Source: CAYSQW01 sp964433135 (GTDB lineage Bacteria > Acidobacteriota > Aminicenantia > Aminicenantales > Aminicenantaceae). Taken from it: 26,905 nucleotides of DNA. Positions 15,541 to 22,820 of the stretch are shown piece after piece. The notes under the pieces were generated by a model. It ran no database searches and was not told the DNA's origin. It saw nothing but the letters and a program-made list of their open reading frames with translations. Position 1 is the stretch's first letter. Every line of letters begins with the position of its first letter. A program made the position numbers and the translations under genes. The stretch covers positions 1 to 26,905 of the forward strand of contig CAYSQW010000049.1 of the NCBI GenBank assembly GCA_964433135.1. The letters run 5' to 3'.

Positions 15541-16431
15541 TCACAGGACGGTACGGAATTTTTCGATGATGGCGGCATCCACCCAGTAGATATCATTGCC
15601 GCTGGTGTAAAAGAGGTACCGGCCGTCGGGAGTGAGCATGGGGCAGTTCTCGTGGGCCGGCGTGTTGATGTTCGGCCGCATGTAGATCCCTTCGGTCCAG
15701 GAGCCGTCCGTTTGTCTGAAGTTGATATAGAGATCTCCCTCGCCTAATCCACCGGGTTTGTTGACCGAGAAGATCAGGAAATCCTCACCCGGCGAGATCA
15801 TGGCATCCCCCTCGAAGTATTTGCTGTTCACCCCTTCCCCCAAATTTTCCGGCTCCCCGAATTTTCCGTTTTCAAACACTGAGCGATAGATGTCTTTCGC
15901 TCCGAAGTTTTCCTCTCGTTCGGTCTGGAGATAGAGGTGGCCTTGCCGGGTGAGGCTGGGATAGAACTCGGATCCCTTTGAATTGACCGGGGGACCCGGA
16001 TTGACGGGCTCTGACCATTTTTCACCCTGTTTGCTTCGTATTACATACCAGATATCGATGTCCCTCGTCTTTCCGCCCGCTTCCAGGGGGCGGTTGGAAG
16101 AGTAGAACATTCTCAGGCCGTCATGGCTCAGGCACATATCCACGTCGCTGTAGATTCCGGAGAAGCCGGCCGTCATGGGTTTTTGCCATATGTTGTCGAT
16201 ACGTTTCATCACCTGGATCTCCCACCGACCGGAAGGGCGGGTGACGGTAAAATAAAATTCATCGCCGTCGGGAGAGAAAACCGCATTCAACTCCCGTTTT
16301 TCCGTACTGACCACTATGGGAGCAAAAATACGGGGCGTGAGTCCCGGCTTTTTCTGACCAGGTCGATATCCCCTGATGCGCGCTTTGAGTGCGTTTCCCA
16401 GCTTTGGAAAAACGGGGGGGGGTTTTGCCAC
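15541..16431 (-). CDS. PD40 (WD40-like/TolB-like) beta-propeller protein, N-terminus missing
   Basis: A 296-residue propeller protein with repeated PD40 blades: FSPDGDEFYFT, LSHDGLRMFYSSNR, SEFYPSLTRQGHLYLQ, ISPGEDFLIFSVNKPGG and LTPDGRYLFYTSG. Proteins of this type are normally exported, with a signal peptide before the GQKxPGLTPxIFAP segment that is visible here at residues ~25-38. In this copy the only start is a GTG at 16431 with no ribosome site. An in-frame TAA lies just upstream, and no signal peptide is found in any of the three frames. A run of nine C (plus-strand G at 16414-16422) lies at codons 3-6 and is a natural place for a slip or sequencing error. The protein may be a 5'-truncated pseudogene or a cytoplasmic variant. 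The ligand is unknown. Confidence 0.72.
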   Translation of the reverse strand: MAKPPPVFPKLGNALKARIRGYRPGQKKPGLTPRIFAPIVVSTEKRELNAVFSPDGDEFYFTVTRPSGRWEIQVMKRIDNIWQKPMTAGFSGIYSDVDMCLSHDGLRMFYSSNRPLEAGGKTRDIDIWYVIRSKQGEKWSEPVNPGPPVNSKGSEFYPSLTRQGHLYLQTEREENFGAKDIYRSVFENGKFGEPENLGEGVNSKYFEGDAMISPGEDFLIFSVNKPGGLGEGDLYINFRQTDGSWTEGIYMRPNINTPAHENCPMLTPDGRYLFYTSGNDIYWVDAAIIEKFRTVL

Positions 16432-16555
16432 AGAGTTATCCGGAGCTTATCCGGAATCAACGCACGGGACCTCTTCCCGCAAAACTGAACCTAATCTGGG
16501 GGGCAGGTTCAGAGGCAGATTATCCTAAACGAATAAATATAGATAGATTTAGTTC

Positions 16556-18004
16556 TCAATAAAGAGAGAGACGAGAACTGATCCTGCGTACGCGAATCGG
16601 TATCTTCTCCCATATGGCAAGGATGCCGATGCGGAAGGGTATGATCCTGAAATAGACGCAATAGTTCGTCCAAAGCGAGTGGAGGGTATTGAAAATCCGA
16701 TTCTGCGGCCAACGGATCAGGCGCTTGACCAAAGGCAGAATTGCAGGAAACTTAACGACCAAAGAGAAGAATTTCTCGAAGTTTTCGGCTTTTCTTTGTT
16801 CCATCTCACTCGGGAATTTGATGACCGAGCTGATCATTACCTCCTTGCGCTCACCATCCCCCACTTCTGAGGACAACATGCCCAGACGGCGTGCGTATTC
16901 GTAGATTTCGGTTCCCGGATAGGGCTGGAGGAGGTTGACGCCCGCATAGTCCGGCTTCAATCTGGCATTCAAATCGAATGTCTTGAGATCCGAATCCAGT
17001 GAGGCGCCGGGAATCCCAAGGATATTCGTGGTCATCAATTTGATCCCTGCCTTTTTGATCATACGAGCGGCGGAAATGATCTCTTCATCGGACATGTTCC
17101 TCTTGAAGAGTTTTTGTCGAATCCGTTCGTCGCCTGTTTCGATCCCGACGATCATCCTTCTGCATCCGGCTCGTTTCAAGTCGTCGACGACTTCCTGCGT
17201 GATGTGCTCCACCCTGGCAAAACAGGAAAAGGGGAGCCGGATATTCTCCCTATATGCGTCGGTGAATTCCTTCATCCATCGGGAAGACAGGGTGAAGAGG
17301 TCGTCGACGATATGGATATATTTGTAGCAGGAGTGCCGCTTGATCGTCTCCATCTCGCTGATGACATTGCTTACGCTCCTCCGCCGTATGATTTTCCCGC
17401 GGTCGGTGTAAAGCTTCTTGTACGCGTTGTTGAAGCAATAGGTGCAGCTGTAAGGACACCCTCGGGTGGTCATGACGACGGTTCTCCAGGTCCCTTTAGG
17501 ATTGACGGACCTGAATATCCCGCGGTTCGGGAAAGGAAGCTCATCAAGATCCTCAATGAGCGGGCGAACCGCGTTCTTGTGGACTTGCCCGTCCTTCTTC
17601 ACCCACCAATTCGGAATGTCGGTTATGGGTTTCCCGGCTGAAAGGTTCCGCACCAAATCGAGCATGGCGAATTCGCCTTCGCCGATACAAACTCCGTCGA
17701 CTCCTTCCTGATGGATCATCTCGGGAAAATAGGTGGGATGGGGTCCTCCGAAGACGGAAAAAATCGGAAACGTCTCCTTCAGCTTCCGGTTGAGCCTCAG
17801 GTAGGATAGGCAGTACAAGCTCATGGTGCTGAACGCAACGATCTTGAAATCGCCCTTTTGCAGCTTGTCCGCTACCGTCCGGTAGTCGGCATCTACCACT
17901 TCAGAATGGTGCCCGTACGATTCGAGCAGGCCGGCAATCGTCATGATCCCGAGAAACTGGTTGTTTCCTCTGTATAGGTCCAGGACGGGCCACAGAATAT
18001 TCAT
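16556..18004 (-). CDS. B12-binding-domain radical SAM protein
   Basis: A 482-residue protein with a cobalamin-binding-type Rossmann domain (residues ~1-130: GIMTIAGLLESYGH, VFGGPHPTYFP, GVDGVCIGEGE). A radical SAM barrel (~170-390) follows, with CX3CX2C at C183, C187 and C190 (TRGCPYSCTYCFNN). Downstream motifs fit the same class: CFARVEHITQE, GIETGDERIRQKLFKR, TNILGIPGASLDSD and QPYPGTEIYEYA. The C-terminal ~90 residues are basic and helical. This is the BchE/P-methylase-like class, which covers methylation, ring formation and methylthiolation. It often acts on lipids, hopanoids or peptides. No DxHxxG motif of true cobalamin proteins is seen, so B12 may be bound base-off or not at all. No clear ribosome site precedes the ATG. 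The upstream ~500 bp are non-coding. Confidence 0.87.
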   Translation of the reverse strand: MNILWPVLDLYRGNNQFLGIMTIAGLLESYGHHSEVVDADYRTVADKLQKGDFKIVAFSTMSLYCLSYLRLNRKLKETFPIFSVFGGPHPTYFPEMIHQEGVDGVCIGEGEFAMLDLVRNLSAGKPITDIPNWWVKKDGQVHKNAVRPLIEDLDELPFPNRGIFRSVNPKGTWRTVVMTTRGCPYSCTYCFNNAYKKLYTDRGKIIRRRSVSNVISEMETIKRHSCYKYIHIVDDLFTLSSRWMKEFTDAYRENIRLPFSCFARVEHITQEVVDDLKRAGCRRMIVGIETGDERIRQKLFKRNMSDEEIISAARMIKKAGIKLMTTNILGIPGASLDSDLKTFDLNARLKPDYAGVNLLQPYPGTEIYEYARRLGMLSSEVGDGERKEVMISSVIKFPSEMEQRKAENFEKFFSLVVKFPAILPLVKRLIRWPQNRIFNTLHSLWTNYCVYFRIIPFRIGILAIWEKIPIRVRRISSRLSLY

Positions 18005-18516
18005 ACTCGTTCACACGGCCTTATAATATCTGTTCGGGCAAGCTCCGCCTTTAAAGCCGTCCAATGTCCCAACATCGCTATTTTATCTCCTTACAGAAGC
18101 GTCGTCACCCTGTGAATACGGGATTGTAGTTTTTCTCGGAAAAATAATATTCTTAGCCGCGGATAGAAGTCAAGGACGAGGAAATTGACGTGAACCCGGA
18201 TTCATGGAGTTGCTGCCGTTGAGGTTTAACATGTAAATTATTACTCAATGGGTTTGTATATATGTCTCAGATTATGTTGATCCGTGCTGAAATGATGGTT
18301 TTGAAGCTGTGTTGAAGCTACGGGTTTACGGCTGAAAGGACAAAACCGGGAATTTCAGGGGAAAAGGGGATTATCGGGTCGGCCGGGAAGCAGGGATTCG
18401 AACCCCGATTCCATGATCCAGAGTCGTTATAAAGCAATCTCAATTTACCGGGAAGCACCGGAAATATTCAGTGAATCCGTTTTCTGGGAACGGATCACCC
18501 CAGTGGTTTATCGCGT
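18005..18516. other. Non-coding stretch with tRNA-like repeat
   Basis: No credible gene is seen in these 512 bp. The stretch holds the 66-bp repeat copy A, an AATTTCA extension of it, and a small hairpin, TCCGTT-ttctggg-AACGGA (18476-18494), just past the end of the aldo/keto reductase gene. The hairpin has no U-tract. The leader of the B12 radical SAM gene (18005-18130) is AT-rich near 18022 (TTATAAT on the plus strand), but I see no paired -35. Confidence 0.5.
18358..18423 (-). repeat. 66-bp direct repeat copy A, tRNA 3'-end-like
   Basis: It matches copy B (25129-25194) at 60 of 66 positions, including an unbroken 35-bp block at 18386-18420. On the minus strand the block contains CGGGG-TTCGAAT-CCCTG, a textbook tRNA T-arm with its seven-base loop. 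CTTCCC and a degenerate GGCCG follow where an acceptor strand and CCA would be. No matching 5' tRNA half (TGGGAAG) is found nearby, so this is not a complete tRNA gene. The first 17 bases and the seven before them also form the shared AATTTCAGGGGAAAAGGGGATTA unit. Confidence 0.8.
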
Positions 18517-19746
18517 TCAGCTCAGGAGTGTATGGGCCGAGGCGAGTTTGTCGGGTATGCTGAGACCCTGGGGACAGTGGGGGAGACAGGTGCCGCAGGC
18601 GACGCAGGCGTCGGCGCGGCGGTCGAGTCCGGCATAAAGCGCCCGGGCTTTCCACGGGTCGTGGTCGTCGCAGGCATATCTTTCGAAGCGCAGGATTTCG
18701 GCGATGGGAATCTGTTGGGGGCAGTGGGGCTGGCACAAGGTACATAGGCGGCAGGCTGTACGGTCCGCCCGGACCGTCATGGCGGCGATGGCGCGGGCAT
18801 CCAGGGAGCGAAGGGTTTTTCCGGCTCCGGAATAGGTCTCCGCGAATTCTTCCAGGTTCTTAACGCGGATGACCACGGCGTCGAGCTTGGTGGATGTGGT
18901 CAGCCAGCGCGTCAGTGCGTGATGAGGGGAAGTGCCGGCTGGTATTTTATTCATGAACGCCGTATCTTCCTTCATGCGGCCGATGCCCCGGGCCGTTTTC
19001 ATGGCGATGGTGCCGAATCCACGCTTGCGGGCAAGCTCCATGAACCGGTCCATTTCAGGGTCCGCGCCGTAGGAATAGATGAATTGGGCATGCTCGTAGA
19101 GACCGTCTTCAACCACAGCGGTCAGGATTTCTGAGGCGCTCTGTCCGCCCGGAACCTTGGCGTGACCTGCATAGCCGTGTTGGGAAAGACACAGGTGCTT
19201 CACCAGACCTTCCTTTTTCAAACGCTCGAAGGCACGGACGAAACCGCGCTCTTTCTTCAGCTCATCGACGTTGTGGTATCCGTAATGGAGCTGCATGTCA
19301 TCGAAATAACCGAGGCCCGTCTGCTTCACCGCTTCCTTGACATAGGAGTAGTGGCTCTCCTCGTCGATCCGGCCCACGAAGTGGTCGCCCTCGATCCGGT
19401 CCACCGTCACCTGGCAGTAGTGTGCGTCGCGGTTTTTCAGGATGGAATCCGGCGTGCCGGTACGGATCCAGCGGTTTGCCTTGTGCCAGTAGTTCATCCC
19501 GCAGAGGATCCCCGCCTCGGCGGGAGCGGGCGCCAGGTCGCCGGCGCCGATCATGATGGAAACCTCCCGTTGGCTGTAGCCAAGCTTCCGCCGCTGGAAT
19601 CGTCCCACCCGCCGGGCGGCCTCTTCTATGGTCAGGATATCGCTCTGCCTTGGCTCGGCGGTGAGGTTTCCCGCGAATCCCGCAATAACCGTGGCGGATG
19701 ACAGCTTCAGGAATTCGCGCCGTTTGATGGATGATTTTTTGCTCAT
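18517..19746 (-). CDS. Twin-arginine aldo/keto reductase-like protein with two [4Fe-4S] motifs
   Basis: A 409-residue protein beginning MSKKSSIKRREFLKLSS. That is a twin-arginine export signal followed by a hydrophobic stretch, which implies folding with cofactors before export. The body is an aldo/keto reductase-type barrel (YFDDMQLHYGYHN, FERLKKEGLVKHLCLSQHG, FGTIAMKTARG). The C-terminal ~90 residues carry two CX2CX2CX3CP motifs (CRLCTLCQPHCP, CVACGTCLPHCP) for two [4Fe-4S] clusters. The usual NDTA..Y segment with the catalytic Asp and Tyr is replaced by GMNYWHKANRW, and the catalytic Lys strand reads YCQVTVDR. The classic NADPH reductase mechanism is therefore doubtful. Start: ATG at 19746 with AAGGGG upstream. 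A longer frame to 19791 lacks a ribosome site and would bury the Tat signal. Redox partner and substrate are unknown. Confidence 0.85.
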   Translation of the reverse strand: MSKKSSIKRREFLKLSSATVIAGFAGNLTAEPRQSDILTIEEAARRVGRFQRRKLGYSQREVSIMIGAGDLAPAPAEAGILCGMNYWHKANRWIRTGTPDSILKNRDAHYCQVTVDRIEGDHFVGRIDEESHYSYVKEAVKQTGLGYFDDMQLHYGYHNVDELKKERGFVRAFERLKKEGLVKHLCLSQHGYAGHAKVPGGQSASEILTAVVEDGLYEHAQFIYSYGADPEMDRFMELARKRGFGTIAMKTARGIGRMKEDTAFMNKIPAGTSPHHALTRWLTTSTKLDAVVIRVKNLEEFAETYSGAGKTLRSLDARAIAAMTVRADRTACRLCTLCQPHCPQQIPIAEILRFERYACDDHDPWKARALYAGLDRRADACVACGTCLPHCPQGLSIPDKLASAHTLLS

Positions 19747-20283
19747 GATTTTTCCCCTTGTTTCATTGATTTGGGCCCTCTTAAGCGTCACCTGTCGGAT
19801 GCTGTATGACGACTGAGCCGTTTCGCTTAGATACTATGATTAATCTACAAGGGAAAAGGACGGCTGTCAATGAACAATGTGGAACCGGAGTGGTGCCCCC
19901 AAAATATCAATTTATTCTCTTGATGATGCATCAAGAAAGAAAGGCCTGAAAACGAAAAGATTGGAAGAGTTTATGATTCCTCAATCATTCTGTGTTTTCT
20001 GAGTTGGTTGCAAGAATTGAAAGCGGTATGGCGTATCCGCTATCGCTCTTGCAATAGAGATATAAGCTCTCGTGAATTTCAGTAAAGAAGAGTAGTCGAA
20101 CGTGTCGTCCGCTGCCTTTGGTTTTCCTGTTCAATCCACAACCATATCAATGCCTTTGTGCTCATCTTGTCAAAGCGATTCATTCGGTCCTCCGGAATCT
20201 TAATAGACAGTCTTCTTCCCGTATTAAAAATATGTGATAAATTCGGTTGAAATGAGTGAAGAAAATTTCAGGGGAAAAGGGGA
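19747..20283. other. Non-coding stretch with one possible micro-ORF
   Basis: 537 bp between the reductase and symporter genes, more AT-rich than its flanks. Apart from the small minus-strand frame at 20079-20183 and the repeat copy at 20264-20286, I see no gene, tRNA or clear terminator. It may hold decayed coding sequence, since the small frame continues upstream as readable protein. Confidence 0.5.
20079..20183 (-). CDS. Possible small ORF or ribbon-helix-helix relic
   Basis: A 34-codon frame, MNRFDKMSTKALIWLWIEQE then NQRQ..., starts with ATG and has GGAGG five bases upstream. The same frame reads further upstream as GRRLSIKIPED, giving RRLSIKIPEDRMNRFDKMS. That beta-strand-then-helix pattern resembles CopG/Arc ribbon-helix-helix proteins, but no start codon serves the longer form. 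It is either a real micro-protein translated from the internal ATG or the remnant of a small DNA-binding protein such as an antitoxin. No toxin gene is adjacent. Confidence 0.3.
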   Translation of the reverse strand: MNRFDKMSTKALIWLWIEQENQRQRTTRSTTLLY

Positions 20284-20286
20284 TTA
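20264..20286. repeat. Partial repeat copy C, 23 bp, at symporter stop
   Basis: AATTTCAGGGGAAAAGGGGATTA is identical to 18351-18373, the leader of repeat copy A. Its last three bases are the symporter stop codon read on the other strand. The tRNA-like part found in copies A and B is absent here. Confidence 0.75.
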
Positions 20287-21750
20287 GCGTCTTGGCTGCT
20301 CTTTGTTCTCGTCTCTGAGAATAGAGGTCCGGTTTCTGGTCGGGATTCCATCACGGTTCTTTATCATACCCATCAGCACCAAAAATAAATAAACCAGGCA
20401 GGACGCTCCAACTCCGAAGACGCTGGGTTGGAGAACGCCGGATCCGTAGAAAATCATGAACAGGATGGTGGCGCCGGTGGAGGCGAGCATGGTGATGAAG
20501 ATGCGGTTCCGGAATTCCGGACTTTTATCCTTGGAGAACACACCGACGATGATGGGGAGGATGATCCCCGGGGCCCAGAGGTTGTAGGTCAGGAGCAGCA
20601 GGTCGATCACGTTGGGCATCACCAGAGCCAGGAGCACCCCAAAAATCCCCAATCCCACCGAGCTGACGCGGGCGATCAATAATCCTTTCTGAGGATGCGG
20701 AGCGCCCTTGGCGAGGTATTCTTCGTAGAGGTCTTTAACGAAAATCGCTGTGGATGAGTTGAGGATTGAATCCGCCGAAGACATCACGGCGCACATCAGG
20801 GCGGCGATAATGAGGCCTCCGACGAAGGGATTGTTGAGCTTGAGAATGGTCATGGGGAGGGCGGCTTCGCTGTCGATATTGGGGAAGTTGAGACGGGCGT
20901 AGAGCGCGATGAAGAAAAGAATCACCGGGAAGGTGACAGCCAGGAAGAGACCGGCCCCCACAATGCCCTGCTTGGTTTGGCGGATGGTTTTTCCCACGCA
21001 GTAACGGGTGGCGTAGCCGGGGGCGAAGGTTTCCCCCAACAGAAATGTCAAAAACGTCGAGATCAGGAAAACAGCGCCTTTTCCTCCGTCCAGCCGGAAG
21101 AATTCCGTGGGTACGAGGGTTCGGATGCGACCGAAATGATCAAGCAGGTCGGGAATGCAAAGTGTCAGGGTGATCAGGAATCCGGCGATGAGAATGATGA
21201 ACTGGTAGACATCGGTGTGGATGACGGCGAGCAGCCCCCCCGCCGTGCTGTAGAGGATGACCACGGCGGCGCCGATGATGACCGCGGGTACGTAGTCGGC
21301 ATCCGGGATCATGGTGGTAATGATTTTGCCGAAGGCGACCAGCTGGGCGCCCAGGATACCGACGGAAAAGATAAGGGAAAGCAGGAAGGCGGCGAAACGG
21401 CTCCGCGGTCCGAAACGCTCACCGAAGAAGCCGGCTACGGTGTAGAGTTTGTGCCGGCGGAAATAGGGCGCGACGAAAAGGCCGGAAAAGACGAAATGAA
21501 TGTACCAGCCGGTGGAGACGGCCAGCATGAGAATGCCCCATTCATAGGTCCGGCCGATGGCGCCGATGGAGGCACCGCCCCCGAGGACCGTGGCGGCCAT
21601 GGTGGCGAGGAGAAAGAACCAGTTGATATTCCGCCCCGCCACGAGGAAGTCATCAGTGTCATGGATGTTCTTTGTGCGCCGGATTCCTTTGATGACGATG
21701 AAAAGGAAGTAGATCAGGATGATGGCATATTGAATCCAATCCTGATTCAT
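20284..21750 (-). CDS. Sodium:solute symporter (SSS family)
   Basis: A 488-residue membrane protein with about 13 helices. Family signatures are visible: DFLVAGRNINWF near residue 34, LGGGASIGAIGRTYEWG, STAGGLLAVIHTDVYQFIIL, and AALMCAVMSSADSILNSST with the Ser-Ser-Ala-Asp of the second sodium site. It imports an organic solute with sodium. Members take up proline, pantothenate, sugars or other organic solutes, and specificity cannot be read from the sequence. The chosen start (ATG 21750) shares one base with the methyltransferase stop (TGATG), and GGGAGGTGG lies within the end of that gene. A longer frame to 21864 would overlap the methyltransferase by over 100 bp without reason. It is the last gene of the racemase-methyltransferase operon and ends in repeat copy C. 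Confidence 0.9.
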   Translation of the reverse strand: MNQDWIQYAIILIYFLFIVIKGIRRTKNIHDTDDFLVAGRNINWFFLLATMAATVLGGGASIGAIGRTYEWGILMLAVSTGWYIHFVFSGLFVAPYFRRHKLYTVAGFFGERFGPRSRFAAFLLSLIFSVGILGAQLVAFGKIITTMIPDADYVPAVIIGAAVVILYSTAGGLLAVIHTDVYQFIILIAGFLITLTLCIPDLLDHFGRIRTLVPTEFFRLDGGKGAVFLISTFLTFLLGETFAPGYATRYCVGKTIRQTKQGIVGAGLFLAVTFPVILFFIALYARLNFPNIDSEAALPMTILKLNNPFVGGLIIAALMCAVMSSADSILNSSTAIFVKDLYEEYLAKGAPHPQKGLLIARVSSVGLGIFGVLLALVMPNVIDLLLLTYNLWAPGIILPIIVGVFSKDKSPEFRNRIFITMLASTGATILFMIFYGSGVLQPSVFGVGASCLVYLFLVLMGMIKNRDGIPTRNRTSILRDENKEQPRR

Positions 21751-22820
21751 CAGACGACATTCCACCTCCCGAGGATGGGCTTCAGCGACTGATTGACGTC
21801 CAATATGGAAAACTGTGCCGGTTCCGCTCGAAGCGCGTCCAGTTTGATGGTGGGAACATGCCAAGCCTCTTCGCCCCAGAAATTCCGTACCCAGGATTCG
21901 ACCAGGTCGAAAGCGTACCAGTTTGACTCATAGTCGGTGTGGGTGCGGATTTTGCCGCTGTCGATGACTTGAGCCGTTCGGTCCGGATCCCGGGTCAGTG
22001 TAAAATCCTTTTGGATCACATGGCCTTCCCGGTCAAACACATCCACGATCAATTCCGGATTGCGGCTGAACGCCCGCTTGTAGGATTTCGGGATATGAAC
22101 ATAGCTTAAGTTCGCATAGGTGTCGGGGACCATCCACCACGGTTGACCTGAGACATCCATGGTGGATTCATATTGACCCAGCCCGTAAGTCTCGATATAT
22201 TCCTTCTGATAGTTGGAGATGATGGCGATCCCTCCGGATTTTTCAACCGCCCGGCGCATGGATTTGAAGAGCTCCTGGGCACCTTCAGGTCCCTGCATCA
22301 CGCCGATGGAATTGACGAGACAGACCGCCACCGGGAACGCATCGTCGGGCTCGTTTTTCAATTCGAAAGCGGATCCTTGTTCCAGTGTAAGCTTGGCGCT
22401 TCCCTTGGATTCCAGGCCGAGGCCCTTTAGCTTTCGGCGTGCCAGGTCCAGCATTTTATGGGAAAAATCGATCCCCCAGACTTCCTTCAACTTTCGCTCG
22501 AGAAGGCGATCAAAGGCCAGTTTGCCGTTGATGATTTTTTTTTGAACCAGGGGATGATCTTTTTCCAGGTCGCTGACATCGGCGGTTTTGGCTCCGTAGC
22601 GAACGTGGAGCCTGCCGGAACCGCAACCGATATCCATCAGTTTGATGGGGCGTTCCTGAGTTTCCGCCAGAAAACGGAGGATGCGGTCGAAAAAGTCTTC
22701 TTCGAACTCTTCGTAGGCCGTGATATCGGGATGGCCGCTGACGATCTGTTTTTCATATATCTCGGCGCATGCATCCCAGGCCTGCATGTCCTGGCAATAT
22801 TTTTCGAAAAGTTTATTCAT
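21750..22820 (-). CDS. Class I SAM-dependent methyltransferase
   Basis: A 356-residue protein with motif I LMDIGCGSGRL (about 61-71), an acidic motif II region (VWGIDFSHKMLDLARRKL) and a later strand ending in AVCLVNSIGVMQ. An insertion of ~30 residues separates motifs I and II, rich in charged residues. The C-terminal ~130 residues (QPWWMVPDTY, IRTHTDYESNWYAFDLV) form an added beta-rich domain as in small-molecule N-methyltransferases. The substrate is not identifiable. The ATG overlaps the racemase stop (ATGA, 22817-22820) and the stop overlaps the symporter start, so the three genes are translationally coupled. The product probably acts in the same pathway as the racemase-acetyltransferase. 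Confidence 0.85.
   Translation of the reverse strand: MNKLFEKYCQDMQAWDACAEIYEKQIVSGHPDITAYEEFEEDFFDRILRFLAETQERPIKLMDIGCGSGRLHVRYGAKTADVSDLEKDHPLVQKKIINGKLAFDRLLERKLKEVWGIDFSHKMLDLARRKLKGLGLESKGSAKLTLEQGSAFELKNEPDDAFPVAVCLVNSIGVMQGPEGAQELFKSMRRAVEKSGGIAIISNYQKEYIETYGLGQYESTMDVSGQPWWMVPDTYANLSYVHIPKSYKRAFSRNPELIVDVFDREGHVIQKDFTLTRDPDRTAQVIDSGKIRTHTDYESNWYAFDLVESWVRNFWGEEAWHVPTIKLDALRAEPAQFSILDVNQSLKPILGRWNVV

Noticed and set aside
20977..21792. 271-codon plus-strand frame opposite the symporter
   Set aside because: Its Asp/Glu/Gly-rich composition is the typical antisense of membrane-helix codons. The symporter motifs on the minus strand are clear.
21751..21864. 38-residue N-terminal extension of the symporter
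   Set aside because: It would lie wholly inside the methyltransferase gene. The family normally begins close to the first membrane helix, and ATG 21750 has a good upstream GGGAGGTGG.
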